Shown: positions 42,667 through 51,522 of the stretch, piece by piece
How the letters are laid out: each line of letters starts with the position of its first letter
Numbering within the stretch: the first letter of the stretch is position 1
Assembly: GCA_963701245.1 (NCBI GenBank)
Contig: OY969576.1
Coordinates: 992,001 to 1,056,000 of the forward strand
Origin: CAWCCP01 sp963701245
Lineage (GTDB): Bacteria > Patescibacteriota > Saccharimonadia > Saccharimonadales > UBA4665
Length of the DNA stretch: 64,000 bases
Direction of reading: 5' to 3'
Translations under genes and position numbers: made by a program
The notes under the pieces: generated by a model
What the model was told of the DNA's origin: nothing
The model's input: the letters and a program-made list of their open reading frames with translations, nothing else
Database searches by the model: none

Positions 42667-44253
42667 ATGGACGATCACACCATTCAAAATAATCAGGCGG
42701 ACACTTCTATTCCCCGCGAGCGTACCCATGCCGAAATAATGGTTATCTTAACCGCCCTGTTATTGGCGATGTTCTTGGCCGCTCTCGATCAGACTATTGT
42801 TTCAACGGCTTTACCAAGAATTGCCAGCGATCTGCATGGTCTTAATCGTTTGTCATGGGTGGCTACCGCTTATCTGATGACCAGCGCAATTTCCACTCCA
42901 ATGTATGGAAAAATAAGCGACTTATTCGGGCGGAAAAAAATCTTCCAAATTTCGATTATTATCTTTCTGATTGGCTCAATGCTTTGTGGCCTTAGCCAAA
43001 CCATGAGTCAATTGATCTTCTTTCGTGGTCTGCAGGGCCTAGGTGCTGGTGGCTTGCTAACGCTGGCGCTGGCTATAGTGGGAGATATTATTAGTCCGAG
43101 GCAACGAGGACGCTATCAGGGCTACTTTGGAGCCGTCTTTGCGCTGTCGAGCTTGGCTGGACCATTGCTTGGTGGCTTTTTAACCGACAGCTTAAGTTGG
43201 CGCTGGATATTCTACGTCAATTTACCCCTCGGAATTGTTGCCCTCAGCTTAATAGGTGCGCGGCTTCATTTGCCTGTCCATAAAGTTGAACATTCACTGG
43301 ACTTCCTTGGTGCCGGATTACTGACAATCAGTGTTACGAGCCTCTTGTTGGCAACGGTGTGGGGCGGTACGGATTACGGTTGGTTATCGGCTCAAATTCT
43401 CGGATTATTTGCTACCTTTGTAATAAGTACTATCCTCTTTATTTGGCAGGAGTTGCGGTTCGTCGAACCACTCATACCGCTTCGCTTATTCAAGAACGAT
43501 ATCGTTCGAGTTTCAACCATTTTAAGTTTATTAGTCGGTCTTGGATTATTTGGTGTTATTATTTTCCTACCTGAATATCAACAAATTGTTCGCGGTGCCT
43601 CACCGACGGACTCGGGGCTGTTACTGTTACCGCTCGTCTTCGCTATGTTAACCGGTGTCGTTTTATCGGGCAGATTGGTTACCAAGTATGGGCACTATAG
43701 GATCTTTCCGATTATCGGTACAGTCTTAATGGCGATAGGTTTCTATTTATTTAGCCGTATTACTCTTACCACCAGTCATCTCGTCCTGTCATCATGGATG
43801 ATTGTCTTAGGCTTCGGAATGGGATTATTCCTGCAAATTATGACGGTTGCAGTGCAAAACGCCGTTATGCGCAAAGATCTCGGTACGGCGACGTCGCTGG
43901 TAACTTTTGCCCGTAGTATTGGCAGTGCTCTTGGCGCTGCACTATTCGGAGCCGTACTAGTAGCAAGACTTAATTTCCACTTAAAACAGCAATTTGCCGG
44001 TACAAGTAATGTGCAAATCAGTAGTAAAAACTTGCAATCTGGAACGGCTCAACTTGGCCATCTGCCTGCAGAAATTCTTCACGGTGTTTTATACGCCTTT
44101 ACCCTCGCGTTCCATGACATATTCTTACTTGGTATTCCCTGCGCCGTTTTGGCTTTTATTGTCGCCCTATACTTAAAGGAAAAACCGTTAGGAATGACCA
44201 CCCACGACCAGACTAATACGCCGGCACCTGAGGTAGTTGAAAAAGTTTCATGA
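42667..44253 (+). CDS. MFS drug exporter, DHA2 (14-helix) family
   Basis: A 528-residue EmrB/QacA-type exporter. The family signature LDQTIVSTALPRIASDL is in helix 1, the loop motif GKISDLFGRKKIFQ follows, and motif C-like GPLLGGFLTDSLSWRW is in helix 5. About 14 helices are visible. It probably exports cationic or amphipathic drugs by proton antiport. It starts 24 bp after marR and overlaps the ABC ATPase gene by four bases (ATGA). Confidence 0.93.
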   Translation: MDDHTIQNNQADTSIPRERTHAEIMVILTALLLAMFLAALDQTIVSTALPRIASDLHGLNRLSWVATAYLMTSAISTPMYGKISDLFGRKKIFQISIIIFLIGSMLCGLSQTMSQLIFFRGLQGLGAGGLLTLALAIVGDIISPRQRGRYQGYFGAVFALSSLAGPLLGGFLTDSLSWRWIFYVNLPLGIVALSLIGARLHLPVHKVEHSLDFLGAGLLTISVTSLLLATVWGGTDYGWLSAQILGLFATFVISTILFIWQELRFVEPLIPLRLFKNDIVRVSTILSLLVGLGLFGVIIFLPEYQQIVRGASPTDSGLLLLPLVFAMLTGVVLSGRLVTKYGHYRIFPIIGTVLMAIGFYLFSRITLTTSHLVLSSWMIVLGFGMGLFLQIMTVAVQNAVMRKDLGTATSLVTFARSIGSALGAALFGAVLVARLNFHLKQQFAGTSNVQISSKNLQSGTAQLGHLPAEILHGVLYAFTLAFHDIFLLGIPCAVLAFIVALYLKEKPLGMTTHDQTNTPAPEVVEKVS

Positions 44254-45038
44254 TTAAAGTTAAAAACGTTACCAAAAAATTTGGCAAAGTCACTGCCGTA
44301 AATGACATATCGTTCACAGTTGAGAGTGGCGAACTTTTCGCCCTGCTTGGCCCGAATGGCGCCGGTAAGAGTACCACCATTAAAATGCTGACAACTTTAC
44401 TCCGTCCAACATCAGGTGAATTGGAGTTAAATGGGCATAATGTCGTGAAACAGCAATCTGCGGCCCGTAAAAGTTTTGGTATAGTCTTCCAAGACCCGAG
44501 TGTTGACACGGAGCTTTCAGCATATGAAAACATGGAAATACATGCCGTACTTTACAGTGTTCCGAAAAGTCAGCGAGCGGCACGGATTGAGGAATTATTA
44601 AAACTAGTGGAAATTTGGGATCGCCGTGATAGTTTAGTAAAAACTTTTTCCGGAGGAATGAAAAGACGACTTGAAATTGCTCGTGGTTTGCTGCACCATC
44701 CGAAAGTCCTGTTTCTTGACGAACCAACGTTAGGACTCGATGCCCAAACTCGTAATCTGCTATGGGATTATGTGCAAATGCTACGCAGAGAGAAACATAT
44801 GACCGTGCTTTTTACAACACATTATCTCGAAGAAGCCGAAGCTAATGCTGACCGCATCGCGCTAATTGATCACGGCAAACTTATTACCATTGGCACTTCA
44901 GAACAATTAATGAAAGCCACGAAAACGACCTCGCTGGAAGGTGCCTACTTAAAATTAACCGGTAAGCAAACTCGTGATGAAGAAGCCGATCCCCATGCCA
45001 ATTGGCGCGAACGATACCGAGCGAGGGCAATGCGATGA
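44250..45038 (+). CDS. ABC exporter ATP-binding protein (DrrA-like)
   Basis: A 262-residue ATPase. Walker A is GPNGAGKSTT, the signature is FSGGMKRRLEIARGL, Walker B is VLFLDEPTLGLDAQ, and the switch His is in FTTHYLEEAE. It pairs with the ABC-2 permease that overlaps its 3' end (ATGA). The DrrAB-type layout suggests efflux of a hydrophobic drug or antibiotic. It is the third gene of the marR operon. Confidence 0.93.
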   Translation: MIKVKNVTKKFGKVTAVNDISFTVESGELFALLGPNGAGKSTTIKMLTTLLRPTSGELELNGHNVVKQQSAARKSFGIVFQDPSVDTELSAYENMEIHAVLYSVPKSQRAARIEELLKLVEIWDRRDSLVKTFSGGMKRRLEIARGLLHHPKVLFLDEPTLGLDAQTRNLLWDYVQMLRREKHMTVLFTTHYLEEAEANADRIALIDHGKLITIGTSEQLMKATKTTSLEGAYLKLTGKQTRDEEADPHANWRERYRARAMR

Positions 45039-45781
45039 GTGTTATATTTATTCTCTGGCTACGACAACTCAAGCGATACGTCCGATCCCGTTCACGAATT
45101 ATCGGCGCGGTTGGTCAACCTTTACTTTTTCTACTCGCCCTTGGATATGGCCTCGGATCGGTCTATAAAGCAGCTGGTAGAGGTAACTATCTAGAATTCC
45201 TGGTTCCCGGCATAATGGTCCAGACAGTTTTGTTTTCCGCCATGTTTTTCGGAGCGATGATAATATTCGACCGCCAATTCGGTTTTTTGAAAGAAACCTT
45301 AGTGGCACCGGTCTCTCGTCTTCGAATTATGCTCGGTGGAGCACTCGGTGGAGCTACTACTGCAACGTTGCAAGGTAGCCTGGTGCTGATCATTTCTTTC
45401 TTTCTGGGCTTTCACCCGCACAGTTGGGCTGAATTGCCTGTTGCTATCGGCATTATGGCTTTACTCGCCATTGCAATTGCCTGCTTTAGTTCTGGCATAG
45501 GATCATTTGTTGAAGATATGCAAGGCTTTCAGGCTATCAATCAGTTTCTTGTGTTTCCATTATATTTCTTAAGTGGCGCACTCTACCCGCTGACTAATGT
45601 TCCCGGTTGGCTTAAGGTCATTGCTACTGTTAATCCAATTTCTTACGCCGTTGATGCGATGCGTTGGTCTCTGCTCGGGACTTCACATTTTGGCATATGG
45701 CGGGATATGGCGGTGATTGTATTCACATTTATAGTTTGCCTGACGTTTGGAGCAGTACGCTTTCGCAGGATTGAAGCGTAG
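45035..45781 (+). CDS. ABC-2 type exporter permease (DrrB-like)
   Basis: A 248-residue permease with about six helices and the ABC2_membrane pattern (FLVPGIMVQTVLFSAMFFG, then FPLYFLSGALYPLTNVP, then NPISYAVDAMRW). It is the membrane partner of the preceding ATPase, with a four-base overlap. An earlier in-frame start at 45002 would extend it by eleven residues into the ATPase, so ATG 45035 is preferred. Last gene of the marR efflux operon. Confidence 0.9.
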   Translation: MSVIFILWLRQLKRYVRSRSRIIGAVGQPLLFLLALGYGLGSVYKAAGRGNYLEFLVPGIMVQTVLFSAMFFGAMIIFDRQFGFLKETLVAPVSRLRIMLGGALGGATTATLQGSLVLIISFFLGFHPHSWAELPVAIGIMALLAIAIACFSSGIGSFVEDMQGFQAINQFLVFPLYFLSGALYPLTNVPGWLKVIATVNPISYAVDAMRWSLLGTSHFGIWRDMAVIVFTFIVCLTFGAVRFRRIEA

Positions 45782-45800
45782 CGGGTTTTCCGCTTCTCGC

Positions 45801-46076
45801 CTATTTTGCTACGTTCGGCCAAACGACTCGGCCAATGATTGCTTGTGAAGGCAGCCAACCAAAATGCCGACTGTCGGTACTGGCATCCAGATTATCGCCA
45901 ATCACGAAGACTTTATCTTCCTCCACTCGTTCAACCCGTTTGACTTTCTGTTTGCCGTCATGACTAATGATAATCACTTGGCCGGGATGCACTCTACGAA
46001 ATAGAGCTGTCGCCACCAATAATTGGCCTGATTTTAATTTCGGACTCATACTGACACCGACCACCCGGCGAAGCAT
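45801..46076 (-). CDS. sodX: Nickel superoxide dismutase maturation protease
   Basis: A small signal-peptidase-like (S26) protease of 91 residues. The catalytic Ser is in VGVSMSPKLKSGQ, and the Lys is expected in KVKRVERV, followed by GDNLDASTDSRHFGWL. The family removes the short N-terminal extension of Ni-superoxide dismutase so the metal hook can form. It lies 7 bp after the sodN stop, as usual for the pair. ATG 46076 is chosen; a longer frame opening at 46214 runs into sodN and is not supported. Confidence 0.85.
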   Translation of the reverse strand: MLRRVVGVSMSPKLKSGQLLVATALFRRVHPGQVIIISHDGKQKVKRVERVEEDKVFVIGDNLDASTDSRHFGWLPSQAIIGRVVWPNVAK

Positions 46077-46083
46077 CAATATC

Positions 46084-46464
46084 TTAAGCCTTTTTAGTAG
46101 CCCAGAATATATCGGCGATTTCGTCGATCTCATCCAATAATTTTTGTCCTTCCGCCGGATCAAGATGATGTTTGCATTCGCTGGCTTGCTTGATTGCTTT
46201 CCAAAATTTGTCATGCAAATCTGGGTATTTTTCCAAATGTTCCGGCTTAAAATAATCAGCCCATAATACGGTCAGATGGTGCTTCACCAATTCTGCGCGT
46301 TCCTCTATGATAATAATCGCGCGCACTTTGTTGTGCTCGTCGAGTCCTTCGTACTTTTCCATAATGGCCTTCACGCTTTGAGCTTCTATTCTGGCTTGCG
46401 CCGGATCGTAGACCCCACAAGGTAAATCGCAATGCGCGTAGACCGGTTTGACGAATGAGAACAT
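46084..46464 (-). CDS. sodN: Nickel-dependent superoxide dismutase
   Basis: Converts superoxide to oxygen and hydrogen peroxide. The nickel hook HCDLPCGVYDP begins at residue 11, so removal of the ten-residue leader (ending VYA) would free His1, Cys2 and Cys6 as ligands. The rest is the four-helix bundle, with total length 126. The protease needed for maturation is encoded directly downstream. Presence of a Ni-SOD points to exposure to oxygen and to a nickel supply. Confidence 0.95.
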   Translation of the reverse strand: MFSFVKPVYAHCDLPCGVYDPAQARIEAQSVKAIMEKYEGLDEHNKVRAIIIIEERAELVKHHLTVLWADYFKPEHLEKYPDLHDKFWKAIKQASECKHHLDPAEGQKLLDEIDEIADIFWATKKA

Positions 46465-46582
46465 TGTATTGACCCCCTAACCACTTACTTACTGTCTCCC
46501 TATTATACTATGGCCACAATGCCTGATTCTATGGACCAGAAAGGATTTGACATTTTATGCGTACTATGTGACATTAAACATA

Positions 46583-47437
46583 ATGCCGGAAACTAGTGCT
46601 ACTCTCGAAATCGCACCAGATATGGTTGCGCCCACCGTTGCGATGGTACAAGAGGTGCACGATAAGTTCTGGTCGCTGGTTTTGCAGCCTGAATTTCCAG
46701 TAAAGAGCGCACCTCAATCAGGTCACGGAACTGCCATAGGAATCAAGAAAAGTGCACTAGAGTGGCGAGCCGATATCAACGGGTTGCCGCTCCTTATACA
46801 AGCGACAAAAAACAATATCGAAGATCCTCCATCATTGAGTGGCGCATACACATACACGTTGTTGACTGTCGGTGAAAGCGAGGCAACAACCCCAGACCTT
46901 GCTGGCAATAAATTTAGTGCAAATATTGGTTCGGAGGGCGTGCGGATAGGCGCTTTGCCCGAAAATAAATTTGATAGATTACTGGAAATTTGTGGCCTTC
47001 CCAGCCAAGAGGCCTTTATGACCGCCATCGAAAAGTACGCATCCGGACATGACCCCGATACTGCAATCTATCAAGCATACCATTCTACAACCATACATCG
47101 GAAAGCACTAGCCAGACATGCTCAAATTGAAGCGAAGCAGGCCATCGGCAGAACCGCAAATGGACAGCCTATCGTTCTTCAACAGCTAGGTATCAATATT
47201 GATCACGCATTTTCCTTCGAAGCTATACTTGCCACGGTTGGTACGTCGAGTTCGGTATTAAACAATGTTAGTCTTTACGATACACAACCATCAAATGGCC
47301 CAGAAGCCAGGGATGCAATTCCAGAGCTTTCTATTCCACTGCTTGGAGCACTCAGCCGAGCGGGTCATATGGTCATAAAGCAAGCCGAGATGTTAATGGC
47401 ATCGCCAAATACCACACCACCTAGAGGATCTGCTTAA
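46583..47437 (+). CDS. Hypothetical protein, 284 residues
   Basis: No family recognised. The composition is soluble, with no signal peptide or long hydrophobic helix. There is a helical C-terminal half (LARHAQIEAKQAIGRTA) and a Pro/Ser-rich tail. ATG 46583 is preferred to an upstream TTG at 46547, because TTGACA at 46547-46552 is a likely -35 box. A matching -10 is not convincing. The 3' end overlaps the trmD stop by four bases in convergent orientation. Confidence 0.55.
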   Translation: MPETSATLEIAPDMVAPTVAMVQEVHDKFWSLVLQPEFPVKSAPQSGHGTAIGIKKSALEWRADINGLPLLIQATKNNIEDPPSLSGAYTYTLLTVGESEATTPDLAGNKFSANIGSEGVRIGALPENKFDRLLEICGLPSQEAFMTAIEKYASGHDPDTAIYQAYHSTTIHRKALARHAQIEAKQAIGRTANGQPIVLQQLGINIDHAFSFEAILATVGTSSSVLNNVSLYDTQPSNGPEARDAIPELSIPLLGALSRAGHMVIKQAEMLMASPNTTPPRGSA

Positions 47438-48087
47438 TTTTTAGCTTCATCTTTCTGGTTGCGCCATTTATCAATTGCCTGATGATTACCGCTTAAAAGG
47501 ACGTCTGGCACCCTACGATCTCTAAACACTTCCGGTCTTGTATATTGCGGAAATTCGGTAGTGAGGTCATCTTGCTGAAACGATTCTATCTCAGCCGACA
47601 TTTCACCTCCCAGTACCCCAGGCAGTAATCTTACCACCGCATCGATTATCACCATCGCCGGTAGTTCACCTCCGGTTACCACATAATTACCGATACATAT
47701 AGATTCATCAACCCAATCTACAATTCGTTCATCATAACCTTCATAACGTGGACAAACCAAAATAAGGCCGTCATTATCGGCCGCTAATCGCTTGGCTATC
47801 GATTGCTTAAACTGTATCCCTCGGGGCGTTGGTAATATAACTTTGGCCTTAGAATCCTGCTTCTTGGCATACTCGATAGCCGCTACTAGCGGTTCGGGTT
47901 TTAGCAACATACCATCGCCTCCGCCATATGGTGTATCATCAACTTGTTGACGTGGACCGAGACCGAAGTCTCTCAAATTAATACATTCGTATGAAACAAT
48001 ACCCTTATCTTTGGCTTTCCAAAGCATGCTCGTACCGAGCACACCGCTGAACATTTCAGGGAATAGCGTAATTATCTGGATCTTCAT
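47434..48087 (-). CDS. trmD: tRNA (guanine37-N1)-methyltransferase
   Basis: Methylates G37 of tRNAs reading CUN, CCN and CGG codons and prevents frameshifting. A SPOUT-fold enzyme of 217 residues, at the short end of the family. Visible are the N-terminus IITLFPEMF, YGGGDGMLL, the knot region GNYVVTGGELPAMVIIDA and LPGVLG, with the C-terminal LLSGNH. It lies last in the rpsP-khpA-trmD order; rimM, often between, is absent. Confidence 0.95.
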   Translation of the reverse strand: MKIQIITLFPEMFSGVLGTSMLWKAKDKGIVSYECINLRDFGLGPRQQVDDTPYGGGDGMLLKPEPLVAAIEYAKKQDSKAKVILPTPRGIQFKQSIAKRLAADNDGLILVCPRYEGYDERIVDWVDESICIGNYVVTGGELPAMVIIDAVVRLLPGVLGGEMSAEIESFQQDDLTTEFPQYTRPEVFRDRRVPDVLLSGNHQAIDKWRNQKDEAKN

Positions 48088-48106
48088 AATAAAAAATTAC
48101 CTACTT

Positions 48107-48144
48107 ACAAAAACAACCCCGAGATATCCATCAAGAGGGTTGTT
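48107..48144 (-). terminator. Hairpin before trmD, terminator-like on the minus strand
   Basis: An 8-bp perfect stem (AACAACCC 48112-48119 with GGGTTGTT 48137-48144). On the minus strand it is followed by a T-rich stretch, as in an intrinsic terminator or attenuator in the trmD leader. Confidence 0.5.
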
Positions 48145-48153
48145 TAGTCACAT

Positions 48154-48198
48154 AAAGCTCCCAACCCCGAAAGGATTGGCTCGCAATGAGCTTTTTTT
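48154..48198 (+). terminator. Nested hairpin with T run on the plus strand
   Basis: An outer 7-bp stem (AAAGCTC 48154-48160 with GAGCTTT 48188-48194) encloses an inner stem closed by a GAAA loop (48161-48179), and a run of T follows. It looks like a plus-strand terminator, although the nearest plus-strand gene ends at 47437. Confidence 0.5.
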
Positions 48199-48289
48199 AA
48201 TTCTTTTGGTTTTAAAGTGACGTCTGATATTCAGACTTGTTCTAGTATAGCGTTGTAAATCGTACTTTACAAGTCGAACAACACCCCAG

Positions 48290-48739
48290 CTAAACGTCGA
48301 GATCGTCTAAGTCGGCTAGTTCCTGACGGGTCTGGGCAAGTCGATCACTTTGGACATCTTGCTCTTCGTCATGCCGTTCTTCGCGGGTGGCAACTGGTGC
48401 ATTATTTTCATTTTCTTGATTGTGGTATGATTGATGATCATCGTGGTCTTGGGCTACAGAAGAGGTCGCGTGATCTGAGGCATGACCACCTACACCATTG
48501 TCTATTATTTTTAGATTATACCTGGCGTCGTTTTTAGTTCCCAGCGCTCTCAAGAGAGTACGTAAACTCTGAGCTGTAGCCCCTCGTTTTCCAATTACCC
48601 GTCCGAGATCTTCTGGATCTACAGTTAATTCAAGTAAGACACCTTTTTCATCGACACGTCGATCAACTTTTACCGCATCTGGTTTGCCGACTAATGATTT
48701 AACGACAAATTCTATAAATTGCTGGTCTATATTACTCAT
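48290..48739 (-). CDS. khpA: KH-domain RNA-binding protein with acidic/His-rich tail
   Basis: KhpA/YlqC family. The first 80 residues form one KH domain (FIEFVVKSLVGKPDAV, then the GxxG loop IGKRGATAQSLRTLL). The C-terminal 65 residues are an Asp/His/Gln-rich low-complexity tail (DHATSSVAQDHDDHQSYHNQ) that most family members lack; they are about 75-90 residues long. It probably binds RNA with a KhpB-type partner. It sits between rpsP and trmD as usual. Confidence 0.9.
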   Translation of the reverse strand: MSNIDQQFIEFVVKSLVGKPDAVKVDRRVDEKGVLLELTVDPEDLGRVIGKRGATAQSLRTLLRALGTKNDARYNLKIIDNGVGGHASDHATSSVAQDHDDHQSYHNQENENNAPVATREERHDEEQDVQSDRLAQTRQELADLDDLDV

Positions 48740-48876
48740 GATATGGTCTCCCGGTTAGTGATAAATCAATTATATCAAAAATCACCTTCTAATGTTACGA
48801 CAGCACAGGTCATTATACCTGTAGTATTGCTTACAGGATAAATAAATATGCGTCGTTTTGCAGTCTCGAAAGGTAA

Positions 48877-49395
48877 TTACTCTTTGGTTTCGTCGGTAGT
48901 AGCTTCATTGGATGACTCAGTCGTAGTCGATTCTGCTTCGGTAGCAGGAGCTTCATTTGATTCAGCTTTTTCTTCGCTACCATCACTTGTTGTGCCACTA
49001 TCAGTCTGTTCGCTGGCGGTAGCGTCGGCTTCCGTCACATCAGGCGCAGCTGCTGCTGGTGCTGTTTCAACAACCGGTTCAGCAGGTCGAGTACTGCGTC
49101 GTTTGTCGGCATTTCGAACAGTTCGCTCTTTATCCGCTTCAAGCTTGACCCAAGCTGGCATCTTTATACCCTGACTCATAAGCAAACGAGCGGTTCGGTC
49201 AGATGGACGAGCACCATGAGACAGGTAAAACGATGCTTTCTCTTTATCTATAGTTGCGGCTTTTAAATGAGGATCAAAACTGCCCAATGAAGTCACAATC
49301 TTGCCACTGGTGGGAGTGCGGCGGGAATCTTGCACTACTACTCTAAACATAGGGTGCCCTTTCCGACCGGTTCGCTGCATGCGAATTGCTAACAT
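48877..49395 (-). CDS. rpsP: 30S ribosomal protein S16 with long acidic C-terminal extension
   Basis: The first 85 residues are S16 (MLAIRMQRTGRKGHPMFRVV, then GSFDPH, AxxxLxHGARPSDRT-like segment). The remaining 85 or so are a Glu/Thr/Ala-rich disordered tail. A promoter (49458-49486) lies upstream in the gap after rnc. The gene order with khpA and trmD is the common one. Confidence 0.95.
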   Translation of the reverse strand: MLAIRMQRTGRKGHPMFRVVVQDSRRTPTSGKIVTSLGSFDPHLKAATIDKEKASFYLSHGARPSDRTARLLMSQGIKMPAWVKLEADKERTVRNADKRRSTRPAEPVVETAPAAAAPDVTEADATASEQTDSGTTSDGSEEKAESNEAPATEAESTTTESSNEATTDETKE

Positions 49396-49457
49396 ACTTT
49401 TTTGATACTCATTCTTTCCGACAAAGTCTTATTTAGATTATAGAGACAATTTAAGCT

Positions 49458-49486
49458 ATTTTACAGATATCGACCTCTTATGTCAA
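49458..49486 (-). promoter_or_regulatory. Strong promoter for rpsP-khpA-trmD
   Basis: On the minus strand TTGACA (49481-49486), 17-bp spacer, TAAAAT (49458-49463). A second TATAAT lies at 49437-49442 without a clear -35. Confidence 0.65.
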
Positions 49487-49519
49487 TCGTTATCGTAATT
49501 TATGCTTGATTTGGCGGAA

Positions 49520-50230
49520 TTATCCGTTCATGCGTTTTTGCTGATAATACTCGAGAGCTCCCTCGGCGGCCTTCTGTTGACCAGCCTGCTTACTAGGTCC
49601 TTCGCCTGTTCCGCGCAATTTACCATTTACAAAAACGCCCACTTTAAACGTTTTGTCATGGTCGGGTCCATCCTCACTCATAACCTTATAAACCGGCGTC
49701 GCACTTTCTTGGCTTTGTGCTAATTCCTGCAAGTGTGATTTTGGATCCATCCATGAACCACTTGCAAGAATATGTTCGAATGTAGATAACACGCTTTCTG
49801 AAATAAAGTTTCGGGCAGCTTCATAGCCTTGATCTAAATAGAGAGCTCCCACCACTGCTTCAAAACTATTTGCTAAAATTTGAGCTCTCGCCCGATCAGT
49901 CCCACGTTTTTCGCCACGGCTTAATCTGAGCAGTGGCTCAAAACCAAATTTAGCGGCTGCAGCACCAATACTTTCAGTTCTCACCAGACTACTTCGCCAG
50001 TTTGTGAGTATACCTTCCGGATCCTCATAATTGATGTAGAGGTATTCGGTAACAACTAGTTCGAGTACTGCATCCCCTAGAAACTCTAATCTTTCATTGT
50101 GCTCACGTACTGATTTTTTATGCTCGTTTAAGTATGAGCGGTGGGTAAAAGCCGTGATGAGGAGATCCACATTGGTAAAGGTGACTTGTAATTTTTCTCG
50201 AGCAAAGTTTTGGTAGAGATTAGTGTCCAT
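49520..50230 (-). CDS. rnc: Ribonuclease III
   Basis: Cleaves double-stranded RNA in rRNA processing and regulation. A 236-residue protein: an N-terminal nuclease domain with the signature NERLEFLGDAVLELVV and the downstream acidic motif, then a double-stranded-RNA-binding domain with the end motif KQAGQQKAAEGALEYY. It follows the NUDIX gene by 18 bp on the same strand. Confidence 0.95.
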   Translation of the reverse strand: MDTNLYQNFAREKLQVTFTNVDLLITAFTHRSYLNEHKKSVREHNERLEFLGDAVLELVVTEYLYINYEDPEGILTNWRSSLVRTESIGAAAAKFGFEPLLRLSRGEKRGTDRARAQILANSFEAVVGALYLDQGYEAARNFISESVLSTFEHILASGSWMDPKSHLQELAQSQESATPVYKVMSEDGPDHDKTFKVGVFVNGKLRGTGEGPSKQAGQQKAAEGALEYYQQKRMNG

Positions 50231-50248
50231 AGTGGTGAATGGATCCTT

Positions 50249-50749
50249 TTAAAATGTCCCTTCCCTTATTTTTTTCATACCGACTAAAATGAGCTTTCCG
50301 ATGTCGTCATAGGCAATTTTATCAACCGCATCGGAAGCAGCAAGCCATTTAATATCGTTTAACCATTCTTCCGGTTCCAATTTATCGGTATCACCTTGGC
50401 CCTCTACGAGATAAATGTGCATGGTCATTAGGACAAGCGTATGATTTCGTCGATAGCGAAAATTAACTTTGCCCAACCAACTAAACACTTCCATATCCTG
50501 TAAACCAGTCTCTTCACGGATTTCGCGTTCAGCGGTTGCGCCAGGATCTTCGCCCGGCTCGACGTGGCCCTTTGGAATAGTCCAACGATTTTTTGCATCT
50601 TGCATGAGTAAAATTTGAATAGCATTTGTTTTTTTATCACGCCGAAACACAATTCCACCAGATGTTGTCTCGCGGACCACTTCATCAATAATTGGTCGAC
50701 GCTTGTTGACCAATTTACGAAAGCCCTGGATAGGTTTCGGTCGTTTCAT
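50249..50749 (-). CDS. NUDIX hydrolase
   Basis: A 166-residue protein. The Nudix box is complete: it starts GHVEPGED and ends REIREETGL. The basic N-terminus (KRPKPIQGFRKLVNKRR) is unusual. The substrate could be oxidised nucleotides, diadenosine polyphosphates or capped RNA; position between nusB and rnc gives a weak hint of RNA or nucleotide housekeeping. Confidence 0.88.
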   Translation of the reverse strand: MKRPKPIQGFRKLVNKRRPIIDEVVRETTSGGIVFRRDKKTNAIQILLMQDAKNRWTIPKGHVEPGEDPGATAEREIREETGLQDMEVFSWLGKVNFRYRRNHTLVLMTMHIYLVEGQGDTDKLEPEEWLNDIKWLAASDAVDKIAYDDIGKLILVGMKKIREGTF

Positions 50750-50761
50750 AATAGTAAAGAT

Positions 50762-51271
50762 TTACTTCTTGCCTTTCGTTTTCTTATCGGCTTTTTTGGC
50801 AACTGGTTTTTTCTTAGCCTTGACAGTCTTTTCGCTCACTGGCTTCGTTTCTTGTTCTCGAAGCAAAGTACCCAGTACACCATTTACAAATTTCGATGAA
50901 TTTTCACCGCCGAAAGCTTTCGCTAATTCGACCGCTTCGTTAATAACAACTTTGGGTGGTACGTCTGCCTCGTTTTTAAGCTCATATAGGCCAATTCTTA
51001 GAACTATGCGGTCCATACGAGCAATTTGGTCAATCGGCCACTCCGGTGCCACCGGTTGCAAGGCAGCATCAAGTTCGGCTATTTGCTGTCCGACACCGTC
51101 AACAAGTTGCTCTATGAAGGAAATATCATCAACCATTTCGCGGTAACGGCCAATATTACGTTCCAGCACTTCGTTAATGTTCAAGTCATTGTCACCTGCT
51201 TCGCGACGAAACTCCGCCTCGTAAAGCGTTTGTAGCGCAATGATACGACCAAGGTGACGATTGGATGCCAT
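50762..51271 (-). CDS. nusB: Transcription antitermination factor NusB
   Basis: An all-helical RNA-binding factor for rRNA antitermination. The NusB core covers about residues 1-140 (RHLGRIIALQTLYEAEFRRE, then VVINEAVELAKAFGGENSSKFVNGVL given here as family motifs: VINEAVELAKAFG and KFVNGVLG). A Lys-rich tail follows. ATG 51271 has AGAAGGA about 10 nt upstream; an earlier frame opening at 51316 has none. Confidence 0.92.
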   Translation of the reverse strand: MASNRHLGRIIALQTLYEAEFRREAGDNDLNINEVLERNIGRYREMVDDISFIEQLVDGVGQQIAELDAALQPVAPEWPIDQIARMDRIVLRIGLYELKNEADVPPKVVINEAVELAKAFGGENSSKFVNGVLGTLLREQETKPVSEKTVKAKKKPVAKKADKKTKGKK

Positions 51272-51330
51272 AGTATTGTTTTCCTTCTGTAATACACTAA
51301 CTTTAAAGGTTAGCAACCTCAGTTAAATTG

Positions 51331-51474
51331 TTAAGCAACTTTTGATGATTCTCTGACGGTGGTCCGTACTTTAACAGGCGATTTGGCGTTGACCTTACGG
51401 GCAAGTTTTAAGACCAGGTGCGACCGACGTGTACCGGTTTTACGAGGGCTAGTTCGCTTTTTTGGCTTTCCCAT
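51331..51474 (-). CDS. rpmF: 50S ribosomal protein L32
   Basis: A 47-residue protein beginning MGKPKKRTSPRKTGTRRSHL. The basic N-terminus with KRTSPRKTGTRRSH is the L32 signature. The zinc Cys of some homologues are absent. Start is ATG 51474 and stop TAA 51331-51333. It lies between leuS and nusB with its own promoter (51523-51551). Confidence 0.92.
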   Translation of the reverse strand: MGKPKKRTSPRKTGTRRSHLVLKLARKVNAKSPVKVRTTVRESSKVA

Positions 51475-51522
51475 GGATAATCTTTCCCCACAGTGAGGCT
51501 TAGGTTAATAAAACTTGATCTC

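Noticed and set aside
45801..46214. 137-residue version of the SodX protein
   Set aside because: The extra N-terminus overlaps sodN by 130 bp and does not resemble the family; the protease fold begins at ATG 46076.
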